In this document: positions 25,880-35,086 of the stretch, one piece after another
Position numbering within the stretch: the first letter of the stretch is position 1
Layout: each line of letters begins with the position of its first letter
Source of the DNA: Paraburkholderia sediminicola
GTDB lineage: Bacteria > Pseudomonadota > Gammaproteobacteria > Burkholderiales > Burkholderiaceae
Assembly (NCBI RefSeq): GCF_902859805.1
Contig: NZ_CADIKC010000001.1
Coordinates: 1-64,000 of the forward strand
Length of the DNA: 64,000 nt
Direction of reading: 5' to 3'
Notes under the pieces: generated by a model
Databases searched by the model: none
Seen by the model: the letters and a program-made list of their open reading frames with translations, nothing else
Told to the model about the DNA's origin: nothing
Made by a program: the position numbers and the translations under genes

Positions 25880-27463
25880 ATGAGAAAGAAGCTCATCTGT
25901 CTGTTGGTGGCGGGGAGTTTGCCAGGCTTTGCCATGGCAGACGCCACCAGCGACCAGATCAAGGCGCTACAGGCCCAGCTCAACGCACTGCAAAAGGAAG
26001 TGAAGCAGTTGCGTTCCGAGGTAGCGTCCAAGCCGAAGGCGGCCGCAGCTGCCACCGCGGCACCGGCTCCGGCTGTGGTGGCAGCGCCGGTCGACATTTC
26101 CTCGCCGGATTACGGCAAGGCCCAGGCGACGCTGACCAACGATCAGGTCGATACGATGAAGCAGCAGATCGCCAATCAGCAGTTGAAGGTCGACTCGCTG
26201 GTGGACGCTGCGAACACGGGGCCGATCGCCGGCTTGTCGGTGACCGGTTATATCGATCCGACGTACATGTATAACCGCGCGCAGAGCAGCTCGTCGTTCC
26301 TGTTCGCGAACCACGAAAGCAGCTACAACTACTTCAACAGCACGTTCGGCGATCTGTACCTCGACATCAAGAAGACCTTCGGTGTCGGCCCGATGGCGCC
26401 GTCGGCCGAAATCACCTTGATGCCGAACCGCGGCAACGGTATTACGCTGCTGCAGAACGAGCATGGCAACATCGGCAACAACATCCTGAACACGGCGGTC
26501 GTCAATGTGCCGATCACCGCCGAGACGACCCTTGTGGCCGGTTTGATTCCGAGCTTCGGCGGCTATGAAGTGCAGCAGTCGAACCAGATGCTCACGCTCA
26601 CGCACAACCTGCTGTACGACTTCTCCGATCCGGGCAGCTACATCGGGATCGGCGCGAACTACACGAAGGGTGACTGGGCGTGGAAGTTCTTCCTCGGCAA
26701 CGAGCAATACCGTACGTACGGCGCGACGACGCAGATCGGCACCAACGCGCTGGGCGATCCGATCACGACCAGCAACAAGATTCCGACCTTCACGGCGCGG
26801 GTCGACTACACGTGGTCGAGCGCACTGGATGTAGGCGGCTCGTTCAATATCGGGCGTCAGACGCTGCCCGCCTCGGCTGCAACCGATGCGAACGGCAATC
26901 CGATTCCGATCTCCTACGGCGTAGGCGGCAACTCGCCGAGCGCGGGCGGTACGTTCTTCTTCGGCGAGGCCGACCTGGCCTACACCCTCGCGGATGTGCA
27001 GTACAACGCCGAACTCGACTACGGTCAGCAGCAGAATGCCGCGTTCAACGGTGGCCAGGCGCAGTGGTACGGCCTCTCGCTGCTCGCGCACCGTAAGTTC
27101 TCGCTGCCGGTGGTGGGCCGTATGGGCGTGACCGCCCGTTACGACGTGCTCGTCGACAGCAAGAACGGCGGCGGCGGCGGTGGCATCGCGCTGAATTCGA
27201 ACGGCATGGATACTGCCAACGGCTTCGGTATCGGCGCGGACTGCCTCGCCAATTCGAAGGCCAACGGTGGTCTCGGCTTCGAGTGCAAGGGCGCAACCCG
27301 CCAGGACGTTTCGCTCGATCTGTTGTTCTATCCGACCCAGCAGATCACGGTCAAGGTGGAATACCGCCACGACTGGGCGAACAAACAGGTGTTCCTGAAG
27401 AACGACGGCTCGTACGGCAAGTCCAACGACCTGCTCGCAACGCAGTTCATCTACTCGTTCTAA
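25880..27463 (+). CDS. DUF3138 outer-membrane porin-like protein
   Basis: A 527-residue exported protein of the DUF3138 family known mainly from Burkholderiales. It has a signal peptide (cleavage near AMA-D, residue ~21), a short coiled-coil (QIKALQAQLNALQKEVKQL), an Ala/Pro linker and a long beta-rich part ending in Phe (FIYSF), typical of outer-membrane barrels. The ATG follows AAGGAG, 38 bp after potI. It may let polyamines through the outer membrane, an inference from position only. A strong hairpin follows it. Confidence 0.8.
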   Translation: MRKKLICLLVAGSLPGFAMADATSDQIKALQAQLNALQKEVKQLRSEVASKPKAAAAATAAPAPAVVAAPVDISSPDYGKAQATLTNDQVDTMKQQIANQQLKVDSLVDAANTGPIAGLSVTGYIDPTYMYNRAQSSSSFLFANHESSYNYFNSTFGDLYLDIKKTFGVGPMAPSAEITLMPNRGNGITLLQNEHGNIGNNILNTAVVNVPITAETTLVAGLIPSFGGYEVQQSNQMLTLTHNLLYDFSDPGSYIGIGANYTKGDWAWKFFLGNEQYRTYGATTQIGTNALGDPITTSNKIPTFTARVDYTWSSALDVGGSFNIGRQTLPASAATDANGNPIPISYGVGGNSPSAGGTFFFGEADLAYTLADVQYNAELDYGQQQNAAFNGGQAQWYGLSLLAHRKFSLPVVGRMGVTARYDVLVDSKNGGGGGGIALNSNGMDTANGFGIGADCLANSKANGGLGFECKGATRQDVSLDLLFYPTQQITVKVEYRHDWANKQVFLKNDGSYGKSNDLLATQFIYSF

Positions 27464-27479
27464 AACGACCCGCCTCATC

Positions 27480-27508
27480 GCGTGGCCCGGCTTCACCCCG
27501 GGCCACGC
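27480..27508 (+). terminator. 11-bp stem hairpin after the DUF3138 gene
   Basis: GCGTGGCCCGG (27480-27490) pairs exactly with CCGGGCCACGC (27498-27508) around a seven-base loop, 17 bp after the stop. The stem is very GC-rich but has no T-run after it, so it may only partly stop transcription into puuB at 27537. Confidence 0.6.
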
Positions 27509-27536
27509 GCCAAGGCCTCTTCTGCATGCTCTGCCT

Positions 27537-28829
27537 ATGCTCCGATTCTCAAACCAGCCTCACGTCGCCTCGTACTACGCAGCAACCGCTAACGACACCA
27601 CTCGCCATCCCCCGCTCGAAGAAACGCTTAACGTCGACGTCTGCGTGATCGGCGCCGGACTCACCGGCATCTCGACTGCGTTGAATCTCGCCGAACGCGG
27701 TCACTCGGTCGCAGTGCTCGAAGCATCGAAAGTCGGATGGGCCGCGAGCGGCCGCAATGGAGGCCAGTTGATCGGCGGCTTTGCCTGCGATATCGACACA
27801 TTCGCGAAGTTCATGCCCGCGGATGACGTGAAGCGTGTTTGGGACATGGGGCTCGAAACCCTGGATATCGTCAAGGAACGCGTCGCGAAGCATCAGATCG
27901 ACTGCGACCTGACCATCGGTTACCTGACCGCGGCGAACAAACCGCGCGATACGGATGCACTGCAAAAATGGCGCGACGAAGCGCAAAAGCGCTTTGGTTA
28001 CGACCGTTTCAGCTATGTCGACGCCGATGGCGTCGGCAACTATGTTCAATCACAGCGCTACCTCGGCGGATTGTTCGATGCGGACAGCGGCCATCTGCAT
28101 CCGTTGAATTACACGCTCGGTCTGGCGCGCGCAGCACGCGAGGCCGGCGTACAGATTTTCGAAGACAGTTGCGTCACCGCGTTGCGTCAGGAAAACGGCC
28201 GCCATGTGGCCGAAACCGCGCGCGGCAAGGTCAATGCGCAATTCGTCGTGCTCGCCTGCAATACCTATCTCGGTCAACTCGCGCCGGACCTCGCCAGCAA
28301 GATCATGCCGGTGGGCACCTACGTGATCGCAACCGAACCGCTCGACCCCGATCGCGCCGAAGCGCTGATGCCGGCGAAAGCGGCTGTGTGCGACAGCCGC
28401 TTCGTGCTGGACTATTTCCGCCCTGCCCCGGACAATCGCTTGCTGTGGGGCGGCAAAGTCAGCTATTCGACGTTCGCGCCGCGCAATCTCGGTGAAGCTA
28501 TGCGCCGCGATATGCTGAAGACTTTCCCGCAACTCGACGATGTCAAAATCGACTATGCGTGGGGCGGTTTCGTCGACATCACGATGAATCGCGCGCCGCA
28601 TTTCGGCCGTCTATCGCCAACCGTGTATTTCGCGCAGGGTTTTTCCGGCCACGGCGTGAACACCACCGGGCTCGCGGGCAAGCTGATCGCCGAAGCGATC
28701 GACGGTCAAGCGTCGCGCTTCGATCTGTTCGGCAAGATTCGTCACCGCGACTTCCCCGGCGGCGCTACACTGCGCACCCCTGCCCTCGTGCTTGCGATGG
28801 CCTGGTATCGAATGAAGGACCTGCTTTGA
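27537..28829 (+). CDS. puuB: Gamma-glutamylputrescine oxidase-type FAD oxidoreductase (copy 1)
   Basis: A 430-residue flavoprotein of the DAO family. The FAD-binding Rossmann motif is DVCVIGAGLTGISTALNLAERG (residues ~34-55), followed by the signature ASGRNGGQL and the C-terminal FAD contact FAQGFSGHGVNTTGLAGKLIAEAI. It would oxidise gamma-glutamylputrescine to the aldehyde used by PuuC, releasing ammonia and hydrogen peroxide. The start has only a distant AAGG. Its TGA overlaps the ATG of a second copy. Confidence 0.87.
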   Translation: MLRFSNQPHVASYYAATANDTTRHPPLEETLNVDVCVIGAGLTGISTALNLAERGHSVAVLEASKVGWAASGRNGGQLIGGFACDIDTFAKFMPADDVKRVWDMGLETLDIVKERVAKHQIDCDLTIGYLTAANKPRDTDALQKWRDEAQKRFGYDRFSYVDADGVGNYVQSQRYLGGLFDADSGHLHPLNYTLGLARAAREAGVQIFEDSCVTALRQENGRHVAETARGKVNAQFVVLACNTYLGQLAPDLASKIMPVGTYVIATEPLDPDRAEALMPAKAAVCDSRFVLDYFRPAPDNRLLWGGKVSYSTFAPRNLGEAMRRDMLKTFPQLDDVKIDYAWGGFVDITMNRAPHFGRLSPTVYFAQGFSGHGVNTTGLAGKLIAEAIDGQASRFDLFGKIRHRDFPGGATLRTPALVLAMAWYRMKDLL

Positions 28830-30151
28830 TGAATGCACCGACTCCCGGCTTCAACACCCTCGACCACCGCGCGGATGCGCTGATCGCCAACTCCTACTAC
28901 GAGGCGAGCGCCACGCGTCCGCCGGCCGACGATCCGATGCTCGACGGCGTGCTGGAGGCCGACGTCTGCGTGATCGGCGCGGGTTTCTCCGGTTTGTCGG
29001 TGGCGTTGGAATGCCGGGCGCGCGGATTGTCGGTGGTTGTGCTCGATGCGCATCGTCCCGGTTGGGGCGCGTCCGGCCGCAACGGCGGGCAGACGTTGGT
29101 GGGTTTCGCGAAAGACGAGATCATCGAACGGCAACTCGGGCTCGACGGCGCACGCGCCGCGTGGGCGATGTCGGTGGAAGGCGTGGCGCTCGTGCGCGAG
29201 CGCATCGAACGCTACGGCATCGATTGCGATTTCACCTCCGGCTATCTGACGGTGGCCACCAAACCGAAGCGTGTGCCGGATTTGCGTTCGTGGATGGAAT
29301 CGGCCTCGCAGCGTTGGGGCTATACGAAACTCTCGTGGCTCGATACCGACGAGGTGCGTTCACGCGTCGCTTCGCAACGTTATCTGGCGGGCGTCTACGA
29401 TCCGTTTTCCGGTCATCTGCATCCGCTCAAATACTGCCTCGGTCTCGCCGATGCGGCACGCCGCGAAGGCGCGCAACTGTTCGCCCATTCGCCGGTGATC
29501 GAAGTCGTGCGTGGTGCACGGCCTGTCGTACGGACCGCTCATGGCGAGGTACGCTGCCGCTTTGTCGCGGCATGCGGCAATGCCACGATCGGCGACGTGT
29601 TGCCGGCACCGGTGGCCGCGCGCATCGCGCCGATTGCCTCTTACATTGTCGCCACAGAGCCGCTCGGTCAGGCACGCGCCGACGCACTGATCAAAGGACG
29701 TGAGGCGATTTGCGACAACAACTTCTTCCTCGACTACTTCCGTCTGTCGGCTGATCATCGCGTACTGTTCGGTGGGCGTGCGAGTTCGACCGGCGCGTCG
29801 CCCGTGCAACTCGGCGAGGAAATCCGCAAGCGCATGATCGGCGTGTTCCCGCAGCTAGGCGACGTGCGAATCGACTATGCGTGGGGCGGTTTTGTCGACG
29901 TGACGCGCAATCGTGCGCCCGATTTCGGTTCGATCGATCCGAACTACTTCTACGTGCAGGGTTTTTCAGGTCACGGCGTGGCGTTGACCGGGATTGCCGG
30001 GCGCGTGATTGCGAAAGCCATGGCCGGTGAGAGCGCGGCCTTCGATCTGTTCGCGCAGCTGCGGCATGCGCGCTTTCCGGGTGGGCCGGCATTGCGTGGG
30101 CCGGCGCTGGAACTCGGGATGATGTATCACCGGATTCTTGAGTTGTTCTAG
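28829..30151 (+). CDS. Gamma-glutamylputrescine oxidase-type FAD oxidoreductase (copy 2)
   Basis: A 440-residue paralogue of the preceding gene, sharing DVCVIGAGFSGLS, ASGRNGGQTLVGF, DYAWGGFVDVTRNRAP and VQGFSGHGVALTGIAGRVIA. By eye about half of the residues are identical. The start overlaps the stop of copy 1 (TGATG), so both are made together. The second enzyme may act on a different gamma-glutamylated amine (for example from spermidine or cadaverine), but this is speculation. A hairpin (30159-30195) follows. Confidence 0.85.
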   Translation: MNAPTPGFNTLDHRADALIANSYYEASATRPPADDPMLDGVLEADVCVIGAGFSGLSVALECRARGLSVVVLDAHRPGWGASGRNGGQTLVGFAKDEIIERQLGLDGARAAWAMSVEGVALVRERIERYGIDCDFTSGYLTVATKPKRVPDLRSWMESASQRWGYTKLSWLDTDEVRSRVASQRYLAGVYDPFSGHLHPLKYCLGLADAARREGAQLFAHSPVIEVVRGARPVVRTAHGEVRCRFVAACGNATIGDVLPAPVAARIAPIASYIVATEPLGQARADALIKGREAICDNNFFLDYFRLSADHRVLFGGRASSTGASPVQLGEEIRKRMIGVFPQLGDVRIDYAWGGFVDVTRNRAPDFGSIDPNYFYVQGFSGHGVALTGIAGRVIAKAMAGESAAFDLFAQLRHARFPGGPALRGPALELGMMYHRILELF

Positions 30152-30158
30152 GCAGATT

Positions 30159-30195
30159 TTCAGGCGCCGACTGTTGCTCTCTCGCGGCGCCTGAA
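30159..30195. terminator. 11-bp stem hairpin between convergent puuB copy 2 and lrp-like gene
   Basis: TTCAGGCGCCG (30159-30169) pairs exactly with CGGCGCCTGAA (30185-30195) around a 15-base loop, eight bases after the stop. It could end transcription from both sides, although no T-run follows on either strand. Confidence 0.5.
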
Positions 30196-30246
30196 CCCTC
30201 TGTATGGGAGATCGGCCAGTGTTCCAACCACGATCATGGCGTAGCT

Positions 30247-30741
30247 TCAGTCGTCATCTGTCAGCAACGTGTTGAGCGGCACTCCGTGCTTGACGAACGG
30301 CGAACGGATCACGATGTAACTGAAATACTTCTCGATGCCGAGATTGCGGTCGAGCAGGCGTTCGATCACTTCCTGGTAGTGACCGATGTCCTTGACGATG
30401 AACTTGAGCAGGTAGTCATATCCACCGCTCACCAGGTGACATTCGGTAATTTCATCGAAATCGCGCACGTTCGCTTCGAAACGTACAAAATCATCGCGCC
30501 GATGGTCATGCAGCATGATTTCCGTGAACACGGACACGATGCTGGTTACTTTCGCGACATTCACGTGCGCACCATAGCCCGAAATCACACCGGCGGATTC
30601 AAGACGCTTGACGCGCTGCAGGCACGGGCTCGCAGAAAGACCGACCGCGGCCGCGAGATTCGCGTTGGTGATGTTGCCGTTCCTCTGCAACTCGGAGAGG
30701 ATCTTGATGTCGATCCGGTCGAGCTTTGGTCGGTTGCTCAT
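30247..30741 (-). CDS. Lrp/AsnC-family transcriptional regulator
   Basis: A 164-residue regulator. The N-terminal helix-turn-helix is LDRIDIKILSELQRNGNITNANLAAAVGLSASPCLQRVKRLE. The C-terminal RAM domain includes VRDFDEITECHLVSGGYDYLLKFIVKD, the usual ligand-binding block. I chose the ATG at 30741, where the family begins; the open frame continues upstream but overlaps the next gene. It is 41 bp downstream of a HAD-hydrolase gene on the same strand and faces the polyamine genes, so it may control either. Confidence 0.9.
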   Translation of the reverse strand: MSNRPKLDRIDIKILSELQRNGNITNANLAAAVGLSASPCLQRVKRLESAGVISGYGAHVNVAKVTSIVSVFTEIMLHDHRRDDFVRFEANVRDFDEITECHLVSGGYDYLLKFIVKDIGHYQEVIERLLDRNLGIEKYFSYIVIRSPFVKHGVPLNTLLTDDD

Positions 30742-30782
30742 ATCGTTCTGTTCTCGAATCGGCGGGCGAACCGGCTTTCCCG

Positions 30783-31508
30783 CTAAACGCGGGAAAGCTC
30801 CTCGTGATGCGCCTTGACGAACTGCGCCATGCTGGTGAACCTGAAATCGACAGACGGCTCCGCGAATGTGCGAATCGTTGCGCCGAGCCCGCGCTGCTCG
30901 AAGCGCCGATGGATCCAGCATGAACGGATGTCCAACCGGTTGGCTGGCTCATGATCGTGGTACATGCTATCCGCGACGTGCAGGATTTCGTCCTTACGCA
31001 CGCCGAGTGTCGACAGCGCGTCGAGCATATATTCAAAATTACGGCTCGACGGCTTGTAGCTTCCCACATCCTCAGCCGTAACAACCACGTCAAAGGGCAC
31101 ATGCAGCCTGGCGTGGCTGTATGCGAAATTCTCGTTATCCACGTTCGATATGATGACCAGCTTGAAGTACTTCTTCAAATACTGCAGCGTACTTGCCGAA
31201 TCCGGGAACGCGGGCCAATTGCGCACCGAACGGCCATAGGCCTCCGCCTGCTCGCGCGTGTAGCTCACGCCCCACTCCTCCGCGAGCCGCTTGTAGACCA
31301 CCTCGAGCAGCCGGTTGTACGGCATGTCGGGCGTCGCGTTCTGCTGATATGACTCGTGGCGGGCGTGCGCTTCCAGCACCTGGTCGCGCGTCGGTGCCGG
31401 GTCAAGCAATGAGACCACTGCTGACAGACCCGCGACGATGCCCGATTCCCAGTCGATCAGGGTGCCATAGCAGTCGAATGTCAGGGCCTTAAAATCCGTC
31501 AGCCGCAT
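30783..31508 (-). CDS. HAD hydrolase, type II haloacid-dehalogenase-like (copy 1)
   Basis: A 241-residue HAD-superfamily enzyme of the haloacid dehalogenase type II branch. Motif [13 protein letters not shown] has the nucleophilic Asp, motif II is VIISNVD, the catalytic Lys is in SYKPSSRNFEYML, and motif IV is ADSMYHDHEPAN. L-2-haloacid dehalogenases share these, but so do phosphatases, so the substrate is open. The ATG at 31508 follows AAGGAG. It is a clear tandem copy of the next gene upstream. Confidence 0.85.
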   Translation of the reverse strand: MRLTDFKALTFDCYGTLIDWESGIVAGLSAVVSLLDPAPTRDQVLEAHARHESYQQNATPDMPYNRLLEVVYKRLAEEWGVSYTREQAEAYGRSVRNWPAFPDSASTLQYLKKYFKLVIISNVDNENFAYSHARLHVPFDVVVTAEDVGSYKPSSRNFEYMLDALSTLGVRKDEILHVADSMYHDHEPANRLDIRSCWIHRRFEQRGLGATIRTFAEPSVDFRFTSMAQFVKAHHEELSRV

Positions 31509-31612
31509 GAAGGGCTCCTTAACTGGGGTGTTCCGGCTTGCGCGGAACGCGCCGCGCCGGCACCGGCGCGGCAAATCAAACCGGCACAAGGGCCGGCAAA
31601 TTTGTCGACTAC

Positions 31613-32347
31613 TTACTTCTGCAACAGCGCTTCCTGGTGAGCCTTCGCGAATTCGGCCATGCTGTTGAAACGGAAGTTCACGGTGGGTTGCTCACCGGGG
31701 TTCATCGTCGCGCCGAAACCGGTTTGCGAATGGCGGCGATAGATCCAGCACGACGCAAGCCCGAACGCGTTCGCGGGCTTGTGGTCGTGGAACAGACTCT
31801 CGGCGGTGTGAAGGATCTTCTCCTTCTGGATGCCGCGCTCACCCAGCTTTTCCAGCTTGTCCAGCATGTACTCGAAGTTGCGCGGCGACGGTTTATAGGA
31901 GCCGACGTCCTCCGCGGTAATGATCGCGTCGAATTCGACCTGAAGCTTCGCGTTGCTGTACGTGAAGCTGTCGTTGTCGATGTTCGAGAGGATGACCAGT
32001 TTGTAGTGCTTCTTCAGATACTGCAGCGCGCTCGCCGAGTCCTCAAATGCCGGCCAATTGCGTATGGACTTGCCGTAAGCGAGGCACTCTTCGTACGTAA
32101 AAGGCACCTGCCATTCCTCGGCGAGTCGCTTGTACACGATCGGCAGCAGTTCCTGGTAACGCCTGGCCGGCGTGTAGGCCTGCTGCGACGACTCATGACG
32201 TGCGTGTGCTTCAAGAACCTGATCGCGCGTCAGCGGCGGGTTGACGCGTTCGAGCAGAGGACGCAACCCCTCGAAAATACCCGTTTCCCAGTCGATGAGC
32301 GTGCCATAGCAATCGAAAGTCAGTGTATCGAAGTCGGTCAGTTTCAC
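31613..32347 (-). CDS. HAD hydrolase, type II haloacid-dehalogenase-like (copy 2)
   Basis: A 244-residue paralogue of the adjacent gene with the same motif order ([44 protein letters not shown]); well over half of the residues look identical. I chose the GTG at 32347 because AGGAGG lies nine bases upstream and the alignment with copy 1 begins there; the frame is open a little further. The pair probably forms one unit with the Lrp-type gene. The LysR gene just upstream on the same strand may regulate it. Confidence 0.84.
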   Translation of the reverse strand: MKLTDFDTLTFDCYGTLIDWETGIFEGLRPLLERVNPPLTRDQVLEAHARHESSQQAYTPARRYQELLPIVYKRLAEEWQVPFTYEECLAYGKSIRNWPAFEDSASALQYLKKHYKLVILSNIDNDSFTYSNAKLQVEFDAIITAEDVGSYKPSPRNFEYMLDKLEKLGERGIQKEKILHTAESLFHDHKPANAFGLASCWIYRRHSQTGFGATMNPGEQPTVNFRFNSMAEFAKAHQEALLQK

Positions 32348-32544
32348 AGTAACGCCTCCTGTTGGTTGGTGAGCTAGACATAGTCTATTGGGCGCGCCCA
32401 GCAACCGTTACTTATGTTGTCCACCGCATCGGCAATCTCTGTTGCTCGCCCGCACACCAACAGCAGAATCTGCTGCTAGCTTCTGCCTGGCATGTTAGCA
32501 AGAAGCAATCGCTGGATACCTTGCTGCAGGCATCAAAGCAGGCG

Positions 32545-33426
32545 TTATCGCCGCTGCGGCCCAAACATACGCGACAACGCACGCGCGAGCTCCTTAACAG
32601 CGGCATCAGCCGTCGGACGGTGCAGCAGCGCAATATCCATGGTTTCAATCGAAGGCAGCCCGCTCTTCGATGTCAGCACGGCGTGATCCGCCAGCACCGC
32701 GCGCGCGGGCAGCAGACTGATGCCGAGACCATCGGCAACGGCCGCCTGGATTCCGCTCAAACTCGAACTGATAAAGCTCATCCGCCAGCGGCGCCCGAGC
32801 CCTTCGATCGCGTTGGTCATATCGTCACGATATAACCCGCGCGGCGGAAACGCGACGATCGGAATCGGATCGAGGTGGATCGAAGGGTTCTTCGCACTGT
32901 CGATCCATCTCAACTGCTCCGGCCAGCACGCAACCGCCTCACGGCTATTACGCCGCTGCTTCACGAGAATCAGATCCAGGTCACCGCGATCGTAGCTATT
33001 GCCCAGGTCACGGCTCAATCCGCTAGTCACTTCCAGCTTGACCTGCGGATGCTTGCGATTGAACGCGGCGAGCATATGGGTTGTCGGTCCGCCGACGAAA
33101 TCTTCCGGCACGCCCAGCCGGACCGTCAGCCCCACCGTTGCGCCCGACAGCGCTTCAATCATTTCATCGTTGAGCGCAAGCATACGGCGTGCGTAGGCGA
33201 GCAAAGTTTCGCCGGCATCGGTCGGACTCACGTCGCGACTGCCCCGCTCGAGTAGCTTGTGGCCCGCCATATCCTCGAGACGCCGCACCTTCTGGCTGAT
33301 GGTGGACTGCGTGGAATGAAGCCGCGCGGAAGCCGCAGTAAAGGTGCCGCAATCGGCCACCATGACGATGGCCTTCAGCAGATCCAGATCGAACAACGGT
33401 GTACGCGCTTTCGCGTTGGGTTTCAT
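32545..33426 (-). CDS. LysR-family transcriptional regulator
   Basis: A 293-residue regulator with an N-terminal helix-turn-helix (LLKAIVMVADCGTFTAASARLHSTQSTISQKVRRLE) and an effector-binding domain. The ATG follows GGAGG. It is divergent from the porin gene across 269 bp and sits upstream of the HAD pair on its own strand, so it is the natural candidate to control the porin-symporter-amidohydrolase unit. The ligand is unknown. Confidence 0.9.
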   Translation of the reverse strand: MKPNAKARTPLFDLDLLKAIVMVADCGTFTAASARLHSTQSTISQKVRRLEDMAGHKLLERGSRDVSPTDAGETLLAYARRMLALNDEMIEALSGATVGLTVRLGVPEDFVGGPTTHMLAAFNRKHPQVKLEVTSGLSRDLGNSYDRGDLDLILVKQRRNSREAVACWPEQLRWIDSAKNPSIHLDPIPIVAFPPRGLYRDDMTNAIEGLGRRWRMSFISSSLSGIQAAVADGLGISLLPARAVLADHAVLTSKSGLPSIETMDIALLHRPTADAAVKELARALSRMFGPQRR

Positions 33427-33695
33427 TGAGCCTCCAATCAGACGCCGCAGTGCCGGATAACGGCATACGTCTAATCAATGGTATTCGATTTCACACTGAT
33501 ATGCATTTGAACATTTAACTTTTGAATATTGGGTGACGTGGATAACATCAAGCGATGTCGAAGCGGTGGCCACCCGACGGCCGACCACTTAGCGTCGACA
33601 TCAGACAAAAAACTCGAATGTGGGCGAAACGCGGTACGACGCCGCCGTGCCGGCAGAAAAAAGCGCCACAACGAGACACATACCCGGAGACAGGC

Positions 33696-34826
33696 ATGCA
33701 GCAAACGCAGTTGAAGAAAAGTTGGAGGACGTCACTCGTGGGCATCGGCGCAGGCATGATGCTGGCGGGCACGGCGGGCGCGCAGTCCAGCGTCACGCTG
33801 TACGGAATCGTCGATTCGGGCGTGACCTACACGAACAACCAGCAAGGACATTCGGCATGGCAGGCAACGGCCGGCAACGAGTCCGGGCCGCGCTGGGGGA
33901 TGCTCGGAACGGAAGATCTGGGTGGCGGCCTGAAGGCGAACTTCCGGCTGGAAAACGGTTTCAACCTCGAAAACGGCGCCGCCGGCCAGGGCGGCCGGAT
34001 GTTCGGCCGGCAGGCATGGGTCGGCATGAGCGGCGACAAGCTGGGCGCACTGACGTTGGGCCGCCAGTACAACACCGTCCAGGACATTCTTGGCTCAATC
34101 CAGATCAGCAATACGCTGGTCCAGTACTCGACCCACCCGTTCGACAACGACGACATCAACAATACGTTCCGCACCAACAATGCGGTCAAGTACGTCTCAC
34201 CGACCATCGCCGGCCTGCAAACGAACCTGATGTACGGCTTCTCGAACGCAACCGGCTTCGCTGCGAACAATAGCTGGAGCGCGGGTGTGTCGTACACGCA
34301 CGGTCCGCTCAATGCCGGCGCGGCGTACGCGCGTATGAACCAGCCCGCCAGCAGCGCGGCAGGCGCGGTCGCATCAGACAATTACTTTGCGTCGTCAGCC
34401 GCCGTATTCGGCACACATCTCGGCGCCGCGACGCGTCAACAGATCTGGGGCGCGGGCGCGACCTACGCCATCGGGCACGCCACGCTGGGACTGCTCTACA
34501 CGGGCACGGACTTCAACATGGCGGCGGGTGGTGCCCTGCGCTTCGGCAACTACGAGGGCAGCCTGCGCTACGCGCTGACGCCCGCGCTGATCGCGGCCGC
34601 GGGTTACACCTACACACAGGTGTCGCAAGGCGACGCCAGCGGACACTATCACCAGGCCTCGGCCGGGCTCCAGTACCTGTTGTCCAAGCGTACCGACGTG
34701 TATGTGAACGGCCTCTACCAGAACGCCTCGTCGCGCATCGGTCATGCGTGGATCGACGGCATCGCCGCGCCATCGTCGACGACTTCACAGTTGGCGTTCG
34801 TCGCCGGCCTGCGTCAGAAGTTCTGA
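33696..34826 (+). CDS. Burkholderia-type trimeric outer-membrane porin
   Basis: A 376-residue general porin of the OmpC-like Gram-negative type. It has a signal peptide cleaved near AGA-Q (residue ~30). The mature start QSSVTLYGIVDSGVTYTNN and the strands FGRQAWVGM and LGRQYNTVQD are family hallmarks, and it ends in Phe (GLRQKF). The ATG at 33696 follows CGGAG. It lies 32 bp before a DUF3311-symporter pair, so it likely provides the outer-membrane entry for the same compound. Confidence 0.93.
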   Translation: MQQTQLKKSWRTSLVGIGAGMMLAGTAGAQSSVTLYGIVDSGVTYTNNQQGHSAWQATAGNESGPRWGMLGTEDLGGGLKANFRLENGFNLENGAAGQGGRMFGRQAWVGMSGDKLGALTLGRQYNTVQDILGSIQISNTLVQYSTHPFDNDDINNTFRTNNAVKYVSPTIAGLQTNLMYGFSNATGFAANNSWSAGVSYTHGPLNAGAAYARMNQPASSAAGAVASDNYFASSAAVFGTHLGAATRQQIWGAGATYAIGHATLGLLYTGTDFNMAAGGALRFGNYEGSLRYALTPALIAAAGYTYTQVSQGDASGHYHQASAGLQYLLSKRTDVYVNGLYQNASSRIGHAWIDGIAAPSSTTSQLAFVAGLRQKF

Positions 34827-34858
34827 CGGGACACGCAAGACACCTCGGGAAGGACCCC

Positions 34859-35086
34859 ATGAAACTTCGCTTTCTGCTGGCCGCGCTGCCATTCATTGGC
34901 ATCTATTCGGGCGGCTCTCTCGCCGCCGGTACGCCGCTCCTGTTCGGCCTGCCGTTTCTGCTCGTCTGGAATCTGTTCTGGATGGCTGCAACGGCGGCCA
35001 TCCTCGCCATCATCTATTGCCTCGACACGCGCGACGAAGCGGCGCAAGCGGCGCAAGCGGCCGAACAATCGGGAGGTGTGCAATGA
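34859..35086 (+). CDS. DUF3311 small membrane protein
   Basis: A 75-residue protein with two hydrophobic segments (LLAALPFIGIYSGG region and PFLLVWNLFWMAATAAILAI) and a polar Ala/Gln-rich tail. DUF3311 proteins are typically encoded directly before a sodium:solute symporter, as here, where the stop overlaps the symporter ATG. It is probably an accessory subunit of the carrier, similar in concept to small partners of other symporters. The start follows GGGAAGG. Confidence 0.85.
   Translation: MKLRFLLAALPFIGIYSGGSLAAGTPLLFGLPFLLVWNLFWMAATAAILAIIYCLDTRDEAAQAAQAAEQSGGVQ

Noticed and set aside
25967..27496. 509-residue minus-strand frame opposite the DUF3138 gene
   Set aside because: The sense strand has a signal peptide, a coiled-coil and a terminal Phe; the antisense frame has no recognisable domain.
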